Origin: CAVTWY01 sp963738575
Lineage (GTDB): Bacteria > Pseudomonadota > Gammaproteobacteria > Burkholderiales > Burkholderiaceae_C
Assembly (NCBI GenBank): GCA_963738575.1
Contig: CAVTWY010000001.1
Span: 62,001-126,000, forward strand
Direction: 5' to 3'
Length of the DNA: 64,000 bases
Part shown: positions 9,309 through 18,849 of the stretch, piece after piece
Numbering within the stretch: position 1 is the first letter of the stretch
How the letters are laid out: every line of letters starts with the position of its first letter
Notes under the pieces: model-generated
Database searches by the model: none
What the model was told of the DNA's origin: nothing
Seen by the model: only the letters and a program-made list of their open reading frames with translations
Made by a program: the position numbers and the translations under genes

Positions 9309-10232
9309 ATGAGCTCCATTCGATCCATCGCTTTGATTGGCTACGGCGAGGTGGGTCGCATCCTGGCCGAAGACTTGCGCGCGCAGCAGGTGGCAGTTTG
9401 CGCTTTCGACTTGAAGTTTGGAAACGCGCAAGGCGACCCTTTGCGCGCGCACGCCCAAACGCATGGCGTGACGCTGGCGTCTTCGCACGAAAAAGCCGTG
9501 CAGGGTGCTGATCTGGTGATCTCGGCCGTCACGGCCAGCCAAGCGGTGCCCGTGGCCCAGGCGTGCGCGCCGCACCTTCAGCCGCAAGCCTTCTTTTTGG
9601 ATTTCAATTCAGCGTCGCCTGGCGCCAAGATCGGCGCGGCTGCCGTCGTGAATGCAGCCGGTGGCCGCTACGTCGAGGGCGCCGTGATGACATCCATCCC
9701 GCCGTACCGCATCAAGGTGCCGTTGATCCTGGGTGGCCCCCACGCGCACGTGCTGCATCCCTTGCTTCAACCCCTTGGCTTTGCGCCGCAACTGGGCAGC
9801 GCCACACTCGGGCTGGCCTCGGCCACCAAAATGTGCCGCAGCGTGATGATCAAAGGCATGGAGGCTATGGTGATCGAGAGCTTCACGGCGGCGCGGCACT
9901 ACGGGGTCGAAGACGCGTTGATTGCGTCGCTGCAAGAAACGTTTCCGGGCATCGACTGGGAACGCCAAGGCGCTTACTTTTTTCAGCGCGTGATCGAGCA
10001 CGGTCGGCGCCGCGCCGAAGAGGTGCGCGAGGTGGCGGCCACCGTGCGCGATGCGGGCTTGACGCCCTGGTCGGCCAGTGGCACGGCCGAGCGCCAGGCG
10101 TTCATCGCTGACATGGCCGAACAAGGCGTTTTTGGCGCTCGCGGCACACCGACGTTTGCCCGCGCCGCCAATTGGCGCGTCGAGGCCGATCGATTGCTTG
10201 CCGCTGCGGGACAGGCCAAAACCACCCCTTGA
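9309..10232 (+). CDS. NAD(P)-binding DUF1932 dehydrogenase-like protein
   Basis: A 307-residue protein of the 3-hydroxyisobutyrate / 6-phosphogluconate dehydrogenase superfamily: N-terminal nucleotide-binding fold (ALIGYGEVGRILAEDL, then DLVISAVTASQ) and a C-terminal helical DUF1932 domain with the SATKMCRSVMIKGMEAM segment. It is embedded between ligK and ligI, so it should act on a pathway intermediate, but no step of the classic route needs a further dehydrogenase. The separate 4-oxalomesaconate tautomerase gene is not visible in the operon, so an accessory or isomerisation role is conceivable. No function is claimed. Confidence 0.75.
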   Translation: MSSIRSIALIGYGEVGRILAEDLRAQQVAVCAFDLKFGNAQGDPLRAHAQTHGVTLASSHEKAVQGADLVISAVTASQAVPVAQACAPHLQPQAFFLDFNSASPGAKIGAAAVVNAAGGRYVEGAVMTSIPPYRIKVPLILGGPHAHVLHPLLQPLGFAPQLGSATLGLASATKMCRSVMIKGMEAMVIESFTAARHYGVEDALIASLQETFPGIDWERQGAYFFQRVIEHGRRRAEEVREVAATVRDAGLTPWSASGTAERQAFIADMAEQGVFGARGTPTFARAANWRVEADRLLAAAGQAKTTP

Positions 10233-10240
10233 GATCACCC

Positions 10241-11158
10241 ATGACCTTTGAAAAAACACCCGGCTGGCTTGATTGGTATGCCGGCCCCAGCAAACCACAG
10301 TTCAAAGTGCCTGCCGGTGCCGTCGACGCGCACTGTCACGTGTTTGGCCCAGGGGCAGCGTTTCCGTATGCGCCCGAACGCAAGTACACACCTTGCGACG
10401 CCAGCAAGGCACAGCTTTACGCCCTTCGAGACCACCTGGGATTTGAGCGCAACGTGATCGTTCAAGCCACCTGCCACGGCGCCGACAACCGCGCCATGAT
10501 GGACGCTTGCCTGAGTGCCAACGGCAAGGCGCGCGGGGTGGCCACCGTGCGGCGCACGGTCACAGATGCAGAACTCGAAGCCATGCACCAAGCGGGCGTG
10601 CGCGGTGTGCGTTTTAACTTCGTCAAGCGGTTGGTCGATTTCACCCCCAAAGACGAGCTGCTGGAGATTGCCGGGCGCATCGCCAAACTGGGTTGGCACG
10701 TGGTCATCTACTTTGAGGCGGTTGACCTGCCCGAGCTGTGGGATTTCTTCACCGCCTTGCCCACCACCGTGGTGGTTGATCACATGGGGCGCCCTGATGT
10801 GGGCAAGCCCATCGATGGCCCCGAGTTCGAGCTGTTCGTCAAGTTCATGGCCATGCACCCCAACGTCTGGAGCAAGGTGTCGTGCCCCGAGCGGCTGAGC
10901 GCGGCGGGCCCACCGGCCCTCGGCGGCGAGCGCAACCCCTACCGAGACGTGATTCCGTTTGCACGCCGCATCGTCGAGAGCTTTCCCGACCGCGTGCTGT
11001 GGGGCACCGACTGGCCGCACCCCAACTTGAAGAACCACATGCCCGACGACGGGCTGCTGGTGGACTTCATCCCTCACATTGCCACCACGGTTGAGCTTCA
11101 GCAAAAATTGCTGGTTGGCAATCCGATGCGGCTGTACTGGCCAGATGAAAAGCCGTAA
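10241..11158 (+). CDS. ligI: 2-pyrone-4,6-dicarboxylate hydrolase (LigI/PmdD)
   Basis: Opens the lactone 2-pyrone-4,6-dicarboxylate to 4-oxalomesaconate. The 305-residue amidohydrolase has VDAHCHVFGPG near the N-terminus (His-x-His), VDHMGRPDV, and the late LWGTDWPHPN motif with the catalytic Asp. ATG 10241 follows the DUF1932 stop by 8 bases; the longer upstream frame overlaps that gene. The tannase-like gene follows after 34 bases. Confidence 0.92.
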   Translation: MTFEKTPGWLDWYAGPSKPQFKVPAGAVDAHCHVFGPGAAFPYAPERKYTPCDASKAQLYALRDHLGFERNVIVQATCHGADNRAMMDACLSANGKARGVATVRRTVTDAELEAMHQAGVRGVRFNFVKRLVDFTPKDELLEIAGRIAKLGWHVVIYFEAVDLPELWDFFTALPTTVVVDHMGRPDVGKPIDGPEFELFVKFMAMHPNVWSKVSCPERLSAAGPPALGGERNPYRDVIPFARRIVESFPDRVLWGTDWPHPNLKNHMPDDGLLVDFIPHIATTVELQQKLLVGNPMRLYWPDEKP

Positions 11159-11192
11159 CCCCAACGCCCAATTTTGCAAGGAGCGCATGCGC

Positions 11193-12966
11193 ATGAAAAT
11201 CAAACCAAACAACCACCCGTCAGCGGCTGCTACGCGATCAACACACGTGCACGCGCCAACCCCGCGTGCTGCCATCGGCATGCGCCGTGCGGCACTCGGG
11301 GTGCTGGGCTTTGGCATGGCGGGTTTGCTCGCCTCGTGTGCCACACCCACAGCCCCTGCAACACCCGTGGCTTGTGCTGCGTTGCCGGCAGCGTTGGCCA
11401 CAATGAAAAACGTCAAGGTCGCAAGCGCAGTGGTAACCGCGGCCGACGACAAAGGCACACCAGCGCATTGCAAGGTCAATGGCGTGGCCAACGAGCGAAC
11501 CGGCACCGACGGACGCAAATACGCCATCGGCTTTGAGATGCGCCTGCCTGCCGCGTGGAACAAGCGCTTCTTGCACCAGGTAAATGGTGGCAACGACGGC
11601 AAGGTCGTGCCAGCCCTGGGCGCATTGGCGATCCACAACCGCAGTGCCTTGCAGCGCGGCTTTGCCGTGATCAGCTCTGACAGTGGACACAGCGAAGACG
11701 ACCCCGCCAATGCTTCACTCGGCTTGGCCAAGGGCAATGCCTTCGGCCTCGATTTGCAAGCGCGTCGCGACTACGGTTACAGCGCCAACGAAACCATGTG
11801 GCAGGTGGCGCAATCGTTGATGCAAAGTCACTACGCCAGCAAACCGCAACACAACTACATGGCGGGTTGTTCCAACGGGGGTCGCCATGGCCTGGTGGCT
11901 GCGTCGCGCTACGCCGACAAGTACGACGGCATCTTGGCTGGTGCGCCAGGGTTTAATTTGCCCAAGGCTGCTGTGCAGCACGCCTGGGACGTTCAAAGCT
12001 GGCAGATGGCCGATGCTGACATCCGCAAAGCTTTCAGCCCCGACGACATGAAGCTGGTGGCCAGCAAGGTGCTGGCGTCATGCGACGCCCTGGACGGTGC
12101 CGCCGACGGCATCGTCAGCGACCTGCCGCGCTGCCAAGCGGCGTTCAAGTTGTCGCAGGCGCAGTGCACCGGCGACAAGACGGCCTCGTGCCTTAGCGCC
12201 AACCAAGTCAAAGCCCTGACACGCGCCTTCAGCGGCCCCAAAAACAGCAAGGGCGAACAGCTCTACAGCGACTGGTCGTTTGACGCTGGCATGGGTTCAG
12301 GCAACTGGCGCTTCTGGAAGCTCGAGAGCCAAATTCCACCGTGGGACAAGATGCCCCTCATCGCCACCATGGGTGCGGGCTCGCTCAGCTACGTGTTCAC
12401 CACGCCACCCACCCAAACCGCAGGCACGCCACCAGCGCTGTTGGCGTTTTTGAGCAAGTTCAACTTTGACACCGACGCGCCACGCATTTTTGCCCGCGAC
12501 GCTGCCTTCGGTGAGTCGGCCATGCAAGTGATGGCACCACCCGACGTGGACAACCCTCAGTTGGCGGCTTTCAGGGCGCGCAAAGGCAAGCTGCTGGTCT
12601 ATCACGGCAACAGCGACGGTGTGTTCAGTGTCAACGACACCACGCGTTGGGTTGCCAAGTTGACCACCAACGCAGGCGCTGACGCTGGCAACACTGTGCG
12701 CTACTTTCCGGTGCCCGGCATGGCGCATTGCAGTGGTGGCCCGGCCACCGATCAGTTTGACGCCTTGGGCGCGCTGGTTGATTGGGTCGAACAAGGCAAA
12801 GCGCCCAGCGTGCTGGCGGCGACCGTCAACCCTGACAACAAAGAACTGCCAGCGCAGTGGTCCAAAACCCGCAGCCGCCCCTTGTGTGCTTGGCCCAGCG
12901 TGGCCCGGTACAGCGGCAGCGGTGACGTTGGAATCAGCGGCCAACTTTCGCTGCGTAGCACCTTGA
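11193..12966 (+). CDS. Tannase/feruloyl esterase family lipoprotein (frameshift near the 3' end)
   Basis: Predicted exported ester hydrolase. A lipobox (LLASC, about residue 50) suggests a membrane-anchored lipoprotein. Catalytic features of the tannase family are visible: Cys-Ser in GCSNGGRHGL, Asp in YHGNSDGVFSVND and the His-Cys pair in GMAHCSGG. AAGGAG at 11178-11183 fits ATG 11193 better than ATG 11187. Near the end the frame shifts: an extra G at 12930-12931 turns the expected ESAANFRCVAP ending (stop 12964-12966) into a run-on to 13001. It probably frees protocatechuate, gallate or hydroxycinnamate from esters, feeding the surrounding pathway. Confidence 0.83.
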
Positions 12967-12991
12967 ACCTACCCAGCAGGCGACACCCATC

Positions 12992-13484
12992 ATGGCCTTG
13001 AGCAAACCCTACCTCGACGTGCCCGGCACAACGATCTTTGACACCGAGCAGGCCCGCTTGGGCTACCACCTCAATCAGTTTTGCATGTCACTGATGAAGG
13101 CCGACAACCGCACGCGCTTCAAAGCCAACGAGCGCGCCTACCTTGACGAGTGGGCGATGAGCGAAGACCAAAAGCAAGCCGTGCTGACGCGTGACATGAA
13201 CCGCATGCATCTCGCTGGGCGGCAACATTTACTTCTTGGCCAAGATTGGCGCCACCGACGGCAAGAGCTTTCAGCAGATGGCGGGCAGCATGACCGGCAT
13301 GACCGAAGAGGAGTACCGCAACATGATGATTGCGGGTGGGCGGTCGGTGGAGGGCAACCGGGTGGTGGGAGAGGACGGCGACGCGCAGACGCACCGCCAA
13401 CCGCAAGGTGCCGCCGGGCGCCTTGCCCAAGCCAACGTCGTGGCGCCCAGCGAAGCCGCGCAGCGCATCGTGCGGGGGGCTTGA
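12992..13484 (+). pseudogene. ligA: Protocatechuate 4,5-dioxygenase alpha subunit (LigA), frameshifted
   Basis: Small subunit of the extradiol dioxygenase that cleaves protocatechuate between C4 and C5. The first frame gives MALSKPYLDVPGTTIF to LTRDMNRM; the next frame resumes with FLAKIGATDGKSFQQMAGSM and reaches a stop at 13482-13484. One extra base near 13206-13208 explains it. The C-terminal tail after GGRSVEGNR is Gln/Arg/Ala-rich and longer than in the shortest LigA proteins. ligB starts 2 bases later. Confidence 0.88.
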
Positions 13485-13486
13485 CC

Positions 13487-14337
13487 ATGGCCAAAATCAC
13501 CGCCTCGGTTTACACCTCGCACGTACCCGCCATCGGCGCGGCGCTGGACCATGGCAAAACAAAGAACCCTACTGGGCACCGCTGTTCGCGGGCTACGAGT
13601 ATTCAAAGCAATGGATGAAGGACAACACGCCCGACGTGATCTTCTTGGTCTTCAACGACCACGCCACGGCGTTCAGTCTGGACATGATCCCCACGTTTGC
13701 CATTGGCACCGCCGCCAGTACCAACCCGCCGACGAAGGGTGGGGGCCACGGCCCGTGCCCCTGGTGTTATGGGCCACGCCGATTTGGCGTCGCACATTGC
13801 CCAGTCGGTCATCCAAGAAGACTTCGACCTCACCATCGTGAACAAGATGGACGTGGACCACGGTTTGACCGTGCCACTGTCGCTGATGTTCGGGCCACGT
13901 CAAAGCCTGGCCATGCCCTGTGATCCCATTTGCCGTGAACGTGGTGCAGTACCCCGTGCCCTCCGGCAAGCCGCTGCTTCCAACTGGGCCAAGCCATTCG
14001 CCCGCGCGGTGGAGAGTTTTGATGACCCTCAAGGTGCAGATTTGGGGCACGGGCGGCATGAGCCACCAACTGCAAGGCCCACGCGCCGGGCTCATCAAGC
14101 CAAGTGGGACAGCGCGTTCTTGGACCGCTTGATTGCCGACCCGGTGGGTTGGCGACGGTGCCCCACATGGAGTACGTGCGCGAGGCGGGCTCGGAGGGCA
14201 TTGAGCTGGTGATGTGGCTCATCGCGCGTGGCGCCATGGCCGACGTGGCGGGCGGCAAGAAACCCACCGTCAAGCACCGATTCATGCACGTACCCGCCAG
14301 CAACACGTCGGTCGGGCACCTGATCTTAGAAAACTAA
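13487..14337 (+). pseudogene. ligB: Protocatechuate 4,5-dioxygenase beta subunit (LigB), many frameshifts
   Basis: Catalytic Fe(II) subunit of the 4,5-dioxygenase. The start MAKITASVYTSHVPAIGAA carries the first iron-ligand histidine. The rest is recognisable only by moving between frames: EPYWAPLFAGYEYSKQWM, VMGHADLASHIAQSV, NKMDVDHGLTVPLSLM, VIPFAVNVVQYPVPSGK, WGTGGMSHQLQGPRAG, WDSAFLDRLIADPVG and SVGHLILEN. I count about nine single-base changes between 13565 and 14150 (roughly four insertions, five deletions). The peptide itself is conserved with no internal stop in the right frames, so assembly error is likelier than decay. Confidence 0.87.
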
Positions 14338-14363
14338 ACGAACGGCAAGAAAGAAAGCTCCTC

Positions 14364-15323
14364 ATGACCATTCGTGTTGCACTGGCGGGTGCCGGCGCCT
14401 TCGGCATCAAACACCTGGACGCCATCAAGCTCATTGACGGTGTGCAAGTCACGTCGCTCATCAGCCGCGACTTGGACAAAACCAAAGAGGTTGCAGCAAG
14501 GTACGGCATTGGTCACGTGACCACCACCCTCGACGAGAGCTTGGCGCGCAGTGACGTGGACGCCGTGATTCTGTGCACGCCCACGCAGATGCATGCGTCG
14601 CAGGCCTTGGCTTGCATGAAGGCCGGCAAACACGTGCAAGTTGAAATCCCCATGGCCGATGCATGGACCGGACGCGCAAGGCCGTGGCGGCGCTGCAAAA
14701 AAAGTCGGGCTTGGTGGCGATGGTGGGGCACACCCGCCGCTTCAACCCCAGCCATCAATGGGTTCGCAACCGCATCGTTGCGGGTGAGTTCAACATCCAG
14801 CAGATGGACGTGCAAACGTATTTCTTCCGTCGCACCAACATGAACGCGCTGGGGCAGGCCCGGTCGTGGACCGACCACCTGCTGTGGCATCACGCCGCGC
14901 ATACCGTCGATTTGTTTGCCTACCAAGCAGGATCTCCCATCGTGCAAGCCAACGCGGTGCAAGGCCCGATCCATCCGGCGCTTGGCATTGCGATGGACAT
15001 GAGCATTCAGCTCAAGGCTGCCAATGGCGCGATCTGCACGCTGTCACTGAGCTTCAACAATGACGGCCCCCTGGGCACGTTCTTTCGCTACATCGGCGAC
15101 AGTGGCACCTACATCGCGCGCTACGACGACTTGGTCAACGGCAAAGAAGAAAAGATCGACGTGTCGCAAGGTGGCCGTGTCAATGAACGGCATCGAGCTG
15201 CAAGACCGCGAGTTTTTTGCCGCCATCCAGGCAGGCCGTGAGCCCAACGCCAGCGTGCACCAGGTGCTGCCGTGCTACGAGGTGCTGCACAAGCTGGAGC
15301 AGCAGCTGCACGCTGCGGGTTGA
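14364..15323 (+). pseudogene. ligC: 4-carboxy-2-hydroxymuconate-6-semialdehyde dehydrogenase (LigC), frameshifted
   Basis: NADP-dependent oxidation of the ring-cleavage product to 2-pyrone-4,6-dicarboxylate. It is a GFO/IDH/MocA-type protein: nucleotide motif VALAGAGAFGIKHL, then AGKHVQVEIPMADA. The frame changes near 14667-14690, resumes with LVAMVGHTRRFNPSHQWVRN, and changes back near 15167 (extra C), ending with VLPCYEVLHKLEQQLHAAG. About 319 residues once corrected, the usual length. It is the last gene of the catabolic operon. Confidence 0.87.
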
Positions 15324-15346
15324 GCGCGGCGCGGGCCGCGGCGCGC

Positions 15347-15371
15347 TATACCCCCAGCAATCCGGGGTATA
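15347..15371. repeat. Inverted repeat TATACCCC / GGGGTATA
   Basis: Perfect 8-bp arms separated by 9 bases, starting 23 bases after the ligC stop. No T-run follows on either strand, so it is more likely a protein-binding site or a mRNA 3' end stabiliser than an intrinsic terminator. Confidence 0.5.
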
Positions 15372-15521
15372 CCCTGCACGCCTCGACGTTCTGTGCAATA
15401 ATCATGGGCTTCGCTGTATTGCAGCGATTCATGTGCACTCGCCACACACCTTAGGTCTTCGCAAACAATGGGGGCCGTCGCGTGACCCTTTTGAAAAGCC
15501 CACGGGCCGGTCATTGCTGAA

Positions 15522-15577
15522 CTTGTTGGATGGTTGATGCAGCTTTTGCCAACCCGTCTTGTCCAACAAGACTTTTT
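15522..15577 (+). terminator. Rho-independent terminator or attenuator ahead of the helicase
   Basis: Stem CTTGTTGGA (15522-15530) pairs with TCCAACAAG (15562-15570), an inner GGTTG/CAACC pair strengthens it, and five T's follow at 15573-15577. It lies about 200 bases after ligC and 53 bases before the chosen helicase start. It can end the catabolic operon, or attenuate the helicase if that mRNA starts upstream. Confidence 0.5.
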
Positions 15578-15630
15578 ACTTGAAAGATTGGCTCACGCCC
15601 CCCGTGGCGGTGGCGTGTGCGACCGTGTGT

Positions 15631-17670
15631 ATGACCGAATCCTTGAACGTTTTTTCTGGTGCGGCTGACGCCGCTTTTGGCGACATGACCATCGCCGGTT
15701 TCGACACGGCCACAGCGGCCGTGATGGACGCTGCCATGGTGATTGATGCGCCTGCACTTGCCCCTGTTGCGGTGGTGCAGCCCACGGCGCTGGCGCCTTC
15801 TGACGCTTCGGGCGCCACAGCGTCTGACGTCCCTGCAGAGCCCGACCCCTTTGCCGCACTCGGCCTGGCCGCGCCCTTGTTGGCCGCCATCCGCGACCTG
15901 GGCTTCACCACACCCACCCCGGTGCAAATGAAGACCATTCCGTTGGCGATGAAATCCCAAGCCAGCGGCGCCAAGTACAACGACTTGATGGTGTCCAGCC
16001 AAACCGGCAGTGGCAAGACAGCGGCTTACCTGTTGCCTGTGCTGCACACGCTGCACGCCGACGTGCGTGAGCGCGAGCAACAAGCGCAAGAAGAGCACAA
16101 GCGCCAAGTGGCCGAAGGCAAGGCCACTTACAACAAGCGCAAGAACCCCAACAACTTTCGCAACTTCAAGCCAGCCACGCCGGGGGCGCTGATCTTGTGC
16201 CCCACGCGCGAGTTGGCGCAGCAAGTGGCCAACGACGCCATCGACTTGGCGCGTCACATGCAAGGGGTGCGCGTCGCCACCGTGATTGGCGGCCTGCCGT
16301 ACCAGCAACAAATTGCGCGCCTGCAAAACGCCACCCTCGTGGTGGCCACGCCAGGGCGCCTGTTGGACCTGCAACGCAGCCGCCAAATTCAATGCGAGTC
16401 CGTCAAGTTCTTGGTGGTGGACGAGGCCGACCGCATGCTTGATTTGGGCTTCAGCGATGACTTGGCCGAGATCAACCAATTGACGATCGAGCGTCAACAA
16501 ACCATGATGTTCAGCGCCACCTTTGAGGCGCGCATTCAGGTGCTGGCCAAGCGCGTGATGCGCGAGCCGCAGCGCGTGACGATCGACACCCCGCAAGAGC
16601 GCCACACCAACATCAAGCAAAGCTTGTACTGGGCCGACAGCATGTCGCACCGTCGCAAAGTACTGGATCACCTGATGCGCGACACCACCATTGCCCAAGC
16701 CATCGTGTTTGTGAGCACGCAGCTCGAATGCGACGGCTTGGCGGGTGACTTGGCCGAAGCGGGCTTCAGCGCGGGTGCATTGCACGGCGCGTTGAGCCAG
16801 CGCCTTCGCAACACCCGTTTGGGCTTGCTGCGCGAGGGCCGCATCCAGTTCTTGATTGCCACCGACGTGGCGGCACGGGGCATCGACGTGCCCAACATCA
16901 GCCATGTCTTCAACTACGGCTTGCCCATGAAGGCAGAAGACTACGTGCACCGCATTGGCCGCACCGGCCGCGCGGGCCGCAACGGCATCGCCATCACCAT
17001 TGCCGAGCACCGCGACCGCCGCAAGGTGGGCGACATCGAGCATTACACCAAGCAGCGCTTCACCGCCCAAGTGGTGCCTGGCCTGGAGCCATCGGCACCC
17101 AAGCGCGAAGCGCCCACACGCAAAGACCGCGACCGCGGTGCGAACCGTGGATTTGGTGGCGGCGACCAACGCCCACCGATGCGCGACAGCTACCGCCCAC
17201 CGGCACGAAGCTTTGACCGTGCGCCGTTCGAGCGTGCAGCCTTCGACCGCGCGCCCTCGCGTGACCACCAGCATGCACCCCGCCAAGACGCAACCTTTGC
17301 GCCGAGGCACGACACACAGCATGCGCCGCGCGATTGGAACCACGCGCCTGCGCGTGACAACCACCACGCGCCTGCACGTGACGGCGGTTTCGCGCCCGGT
17401 CGCAACCGCGATTTCGCGCCCCCGCGTGACCGTGACTTTGCCGCGTCACGCCCGCGTGACTTTGCGCCCCCACGGGATGGCTTCCATGCCCCCAAGCCGT
17501 GGGCGGCTGGCCCCAAGCCGCGCCCAGGCGCGTTTGCCAAGGGCCCTGGTGGTGCGGCGGCCCACAAAGGTGCTCGCCCGGGCAAGGGCCCGAGCGGCCC
17601 TCACACGGCCAAGCCGTTTGCCAACCCTTTCGATGAAAAGCGCCGCCCCGCCAAGAAGTTTCCAGCCTGA
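15631..17670 (+). CDS. DEAD-box ATP-dependent RNA helicase with long Arg/Asp/Pro-rich tail (RhlE-like)
   Basis: Unwinds RNA duplexes, probably in ribosome assembly or cold adaptation. All core motifs are in order: SQTGSGKTAAY (I), PTRELAQQV (Ia), TPGRLLDL, DEADRMLDLGF (II), FSATF (III), then ATDVAARGID and HRIGRTGRAG in the second RecA domain. ATG 15631 is chosen over an in-frame TTG at 15559 because the latter lies inside the terminator-like hairpin. The N-terminus has about 70 extra Ala/Val-rich residues before the Q motif. The C-terminal 190 residues are low complexity, with repeated FAPxRD, HAPxRD and FDRAP units, probably a disordered RNA-binding tail. Confidence 0.9.
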   Translation: MTESLNVFSGAADAAFGDMTIAGFDTATAAVMDAAMVIDAPALAPVAVVQPTALAPSDASGATASDVPAEPDPFAALGLAAPLLAAIRDLGFTTPTPVQMKTIPLAMKSQASGAKYNDLMVSSQTGSGKTAAYLLPVLHTLHADVREREQQAQEEHKRQVAEGKATYNKRKNPNNFRNFKPATPGALILCPTRELAQQVANDAIDLARHMQGVRVATVIGGLPYQQQIARLQNATLVVATPGRLLDLQRSRQIQCESVKFLVVDEADRMLDLGFSDDLAEINQLTIERQQTMMFSATFEARIQVLAKRVMREPQRVTIDTPQERHTNIKQSLYWADSMSHRRKVLDHLMRDTTIAQAIVFVSTQLECDGLAGDLAEAGFSAGALHGALSQRLRNTRLGLLREGRIQFLIATDVAARGIDVPNISHVFNYGLPMKAEDYVHRIGRTGRAGRNGIAITIAEHRDRRKVGDIEHYTKQRFTAQVVPGLEPSAPKREAPTRKDRDRGANRGFGGGDQRPPMRDSYRPPARSFDRAPFERAAFDRAPSRDHQHAPRQDATFAPRHDTQHAPRDWNHAPARDNHHAPARDGGFAPGRNRDFAPPRDRDFAASRPRDFAPPRDGFHAPKPWAAGPKPRPGAFAKGPGGAAAHKGARPGKGPSGPHTAKPFANPFDEKRRPAKKFPA

Positions 17671-17795
17671 TCACGGCCACCGTGACCTGATGGGGGCGCC
17701 CATGCTTGCCAAACGGCGCGCATGGGCGGGACGAGCAACGCGCCTTACCGCCTAACCGCATTCAACTGATTGCTGGCGTGGCCAGCCACCTCACC

Positions 17796-18819
17796 ATGAG
17801 CAACACGCGACGCCTTGGCCCCTTCAACGTCAGCCCGATCGGCATGGGCTGCATGAACATCAGCCATGCTTACGGCGAGCCGCCGTCGGTGGAACAAGGC
17901 GAGCGGGTTTTGCTCACCGCCCTTGATGCCGGCTGACACCTTGATGGACACCGCCGCGCTGTATGGCTTTGGTGCCAACGAGACGCTGATTGGCCGTGTG
18001 CTCAAAGCGCACCGAAAAAATTTCGTGTTGACCAGCAAGTGTGGTCTGACGGGCGAGACGTTTCCCGATGGCAGCGTCAAGCGCGCCATCAATGGCCGCC
18101 CCGATGCCATCCGCCGGCACTGCGAGGCCAGTCTGCAGCGCCTGCAGACCGACGCGATCGATGTGTACTACCTGCACCGTGTTGACAAGGCTGTGCCGGT
18201 TGAAGAGAGCGTGGGTGCCATGGCGCGCCTGCTGCGGGAGGGCAAGGTGCGTGCGCTGGGCCTGAGCGAGGTGTCTGCAACAACGCTGCGGCGTGCGCAC
18301 CAAGAGCACCCCATCGTTGCCGTGCAAAACGAGTATTCCCTTTGGACGCGCAACCCCGAGATCGGTGTGCTGCAAGCCTGCCGCGACATCGGGGCCACCA
18401 TGGTGGCCTTCAGCCCCGTGGCACGCGGGTTTTTAACCGGCGCACTGAACGACGTTAGCAACCTGCACGCCAAGGACATTCGCCGCAGCATGCCGAGGTT
18501 TGAGCCCGAGACCTACGCCAAAAATTTGAGCCTGTTGGCTGCGTACCGGCAGTTGGCCCATGAAGCCGACTGCACCCCGTCCCAATTGGCGCTGGCGTGG
18601 CTGCTGCACAAAGCCGACCACATCGTGCCCATCCCCGGCACCACCAGCGAGTCGCATGCGCGCGAGAACTTGGCAGCCGTTGGTGTCAAGTTGACGCCTT
18701 CGTTGATGCAAAAATTAGAAGCACTGATCAACCAAAACACCGTGGTTGGCACGCGCTACAACGCTGCCACGCAAAAAGAAATCGACACCGAAACCTTCGC
18801 CGACGAGGCAGCCACCTAG
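17796..18819 (+). pseudogene. Aldo/keto reductase, one frameshift
   Basis: NADPH-dependent oxidoreductase with a TIM-barrel AKR fold. The first frame gives MSNTRRLGPFNVSPIGMGCM to LLTALDAG and then stops at a TGA (17935-17937); the neighbouring frame continues with TLMDTAALYGFGANETLIG (catalytic Asp and Tyr), LTSKCGLTG (Lys) and YYLHRVDKAV (His) to the C-terminus. One extra or two missing bases near 17932 would restore about 340 residues. It follows the helicase by 125 bases. The substrate is unknown. Confidence 0.83.
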
Positions 18820-18820
18820 G

Positions 18821-18840
18821 GCGCAACGATTACGTTGCGC
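18821..18840. terminator. Hairpin between convergent genes
   Basis: Perfect 8-bp stem GCGCAACG/CGTTGCGC with a 4-base loop, between the stop codons of the aldo/keto reductase (+) and the small secreted protein (-). There is no strong T-run, so bidirectional termination is only probable. Confidence 0.5.
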
Positions 18841-18849
18841 AGGCCGCTT

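Larger units (their letters stand above)
15324..15630. other. Intergenic region between ligC and the RNA helicase
   Basis: About 307 bases without a convincing gene. It holds an inverted repeat at 15347-15371 and a terminator-like hairpin at 15522-15577, described separately. The rest has no feature I can support. A promoter for the helicase is expected here but no clear -35/-10 pair stands out. Confidence 0.6.

Noticed and set aside
10235..11737. 500-codon open frame opposite ligI and the tannase
   Set aside because: Crosses two real genes on the other strand; no ribosome site and shadow-like composition.
15559..15631. Upstream TTG start for the helicase
   Set aside because: It would place the first codon inside a terminator-like hairpin; ATG 15631 is cleaner.
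15511..17367. 618-codon open frame opposite the RNA helicase
   Set aside because: It is the antisense of a high-GC gene whose motifs are unambiguous; the translation is His/Gln/Arg-rich with no family likeness.
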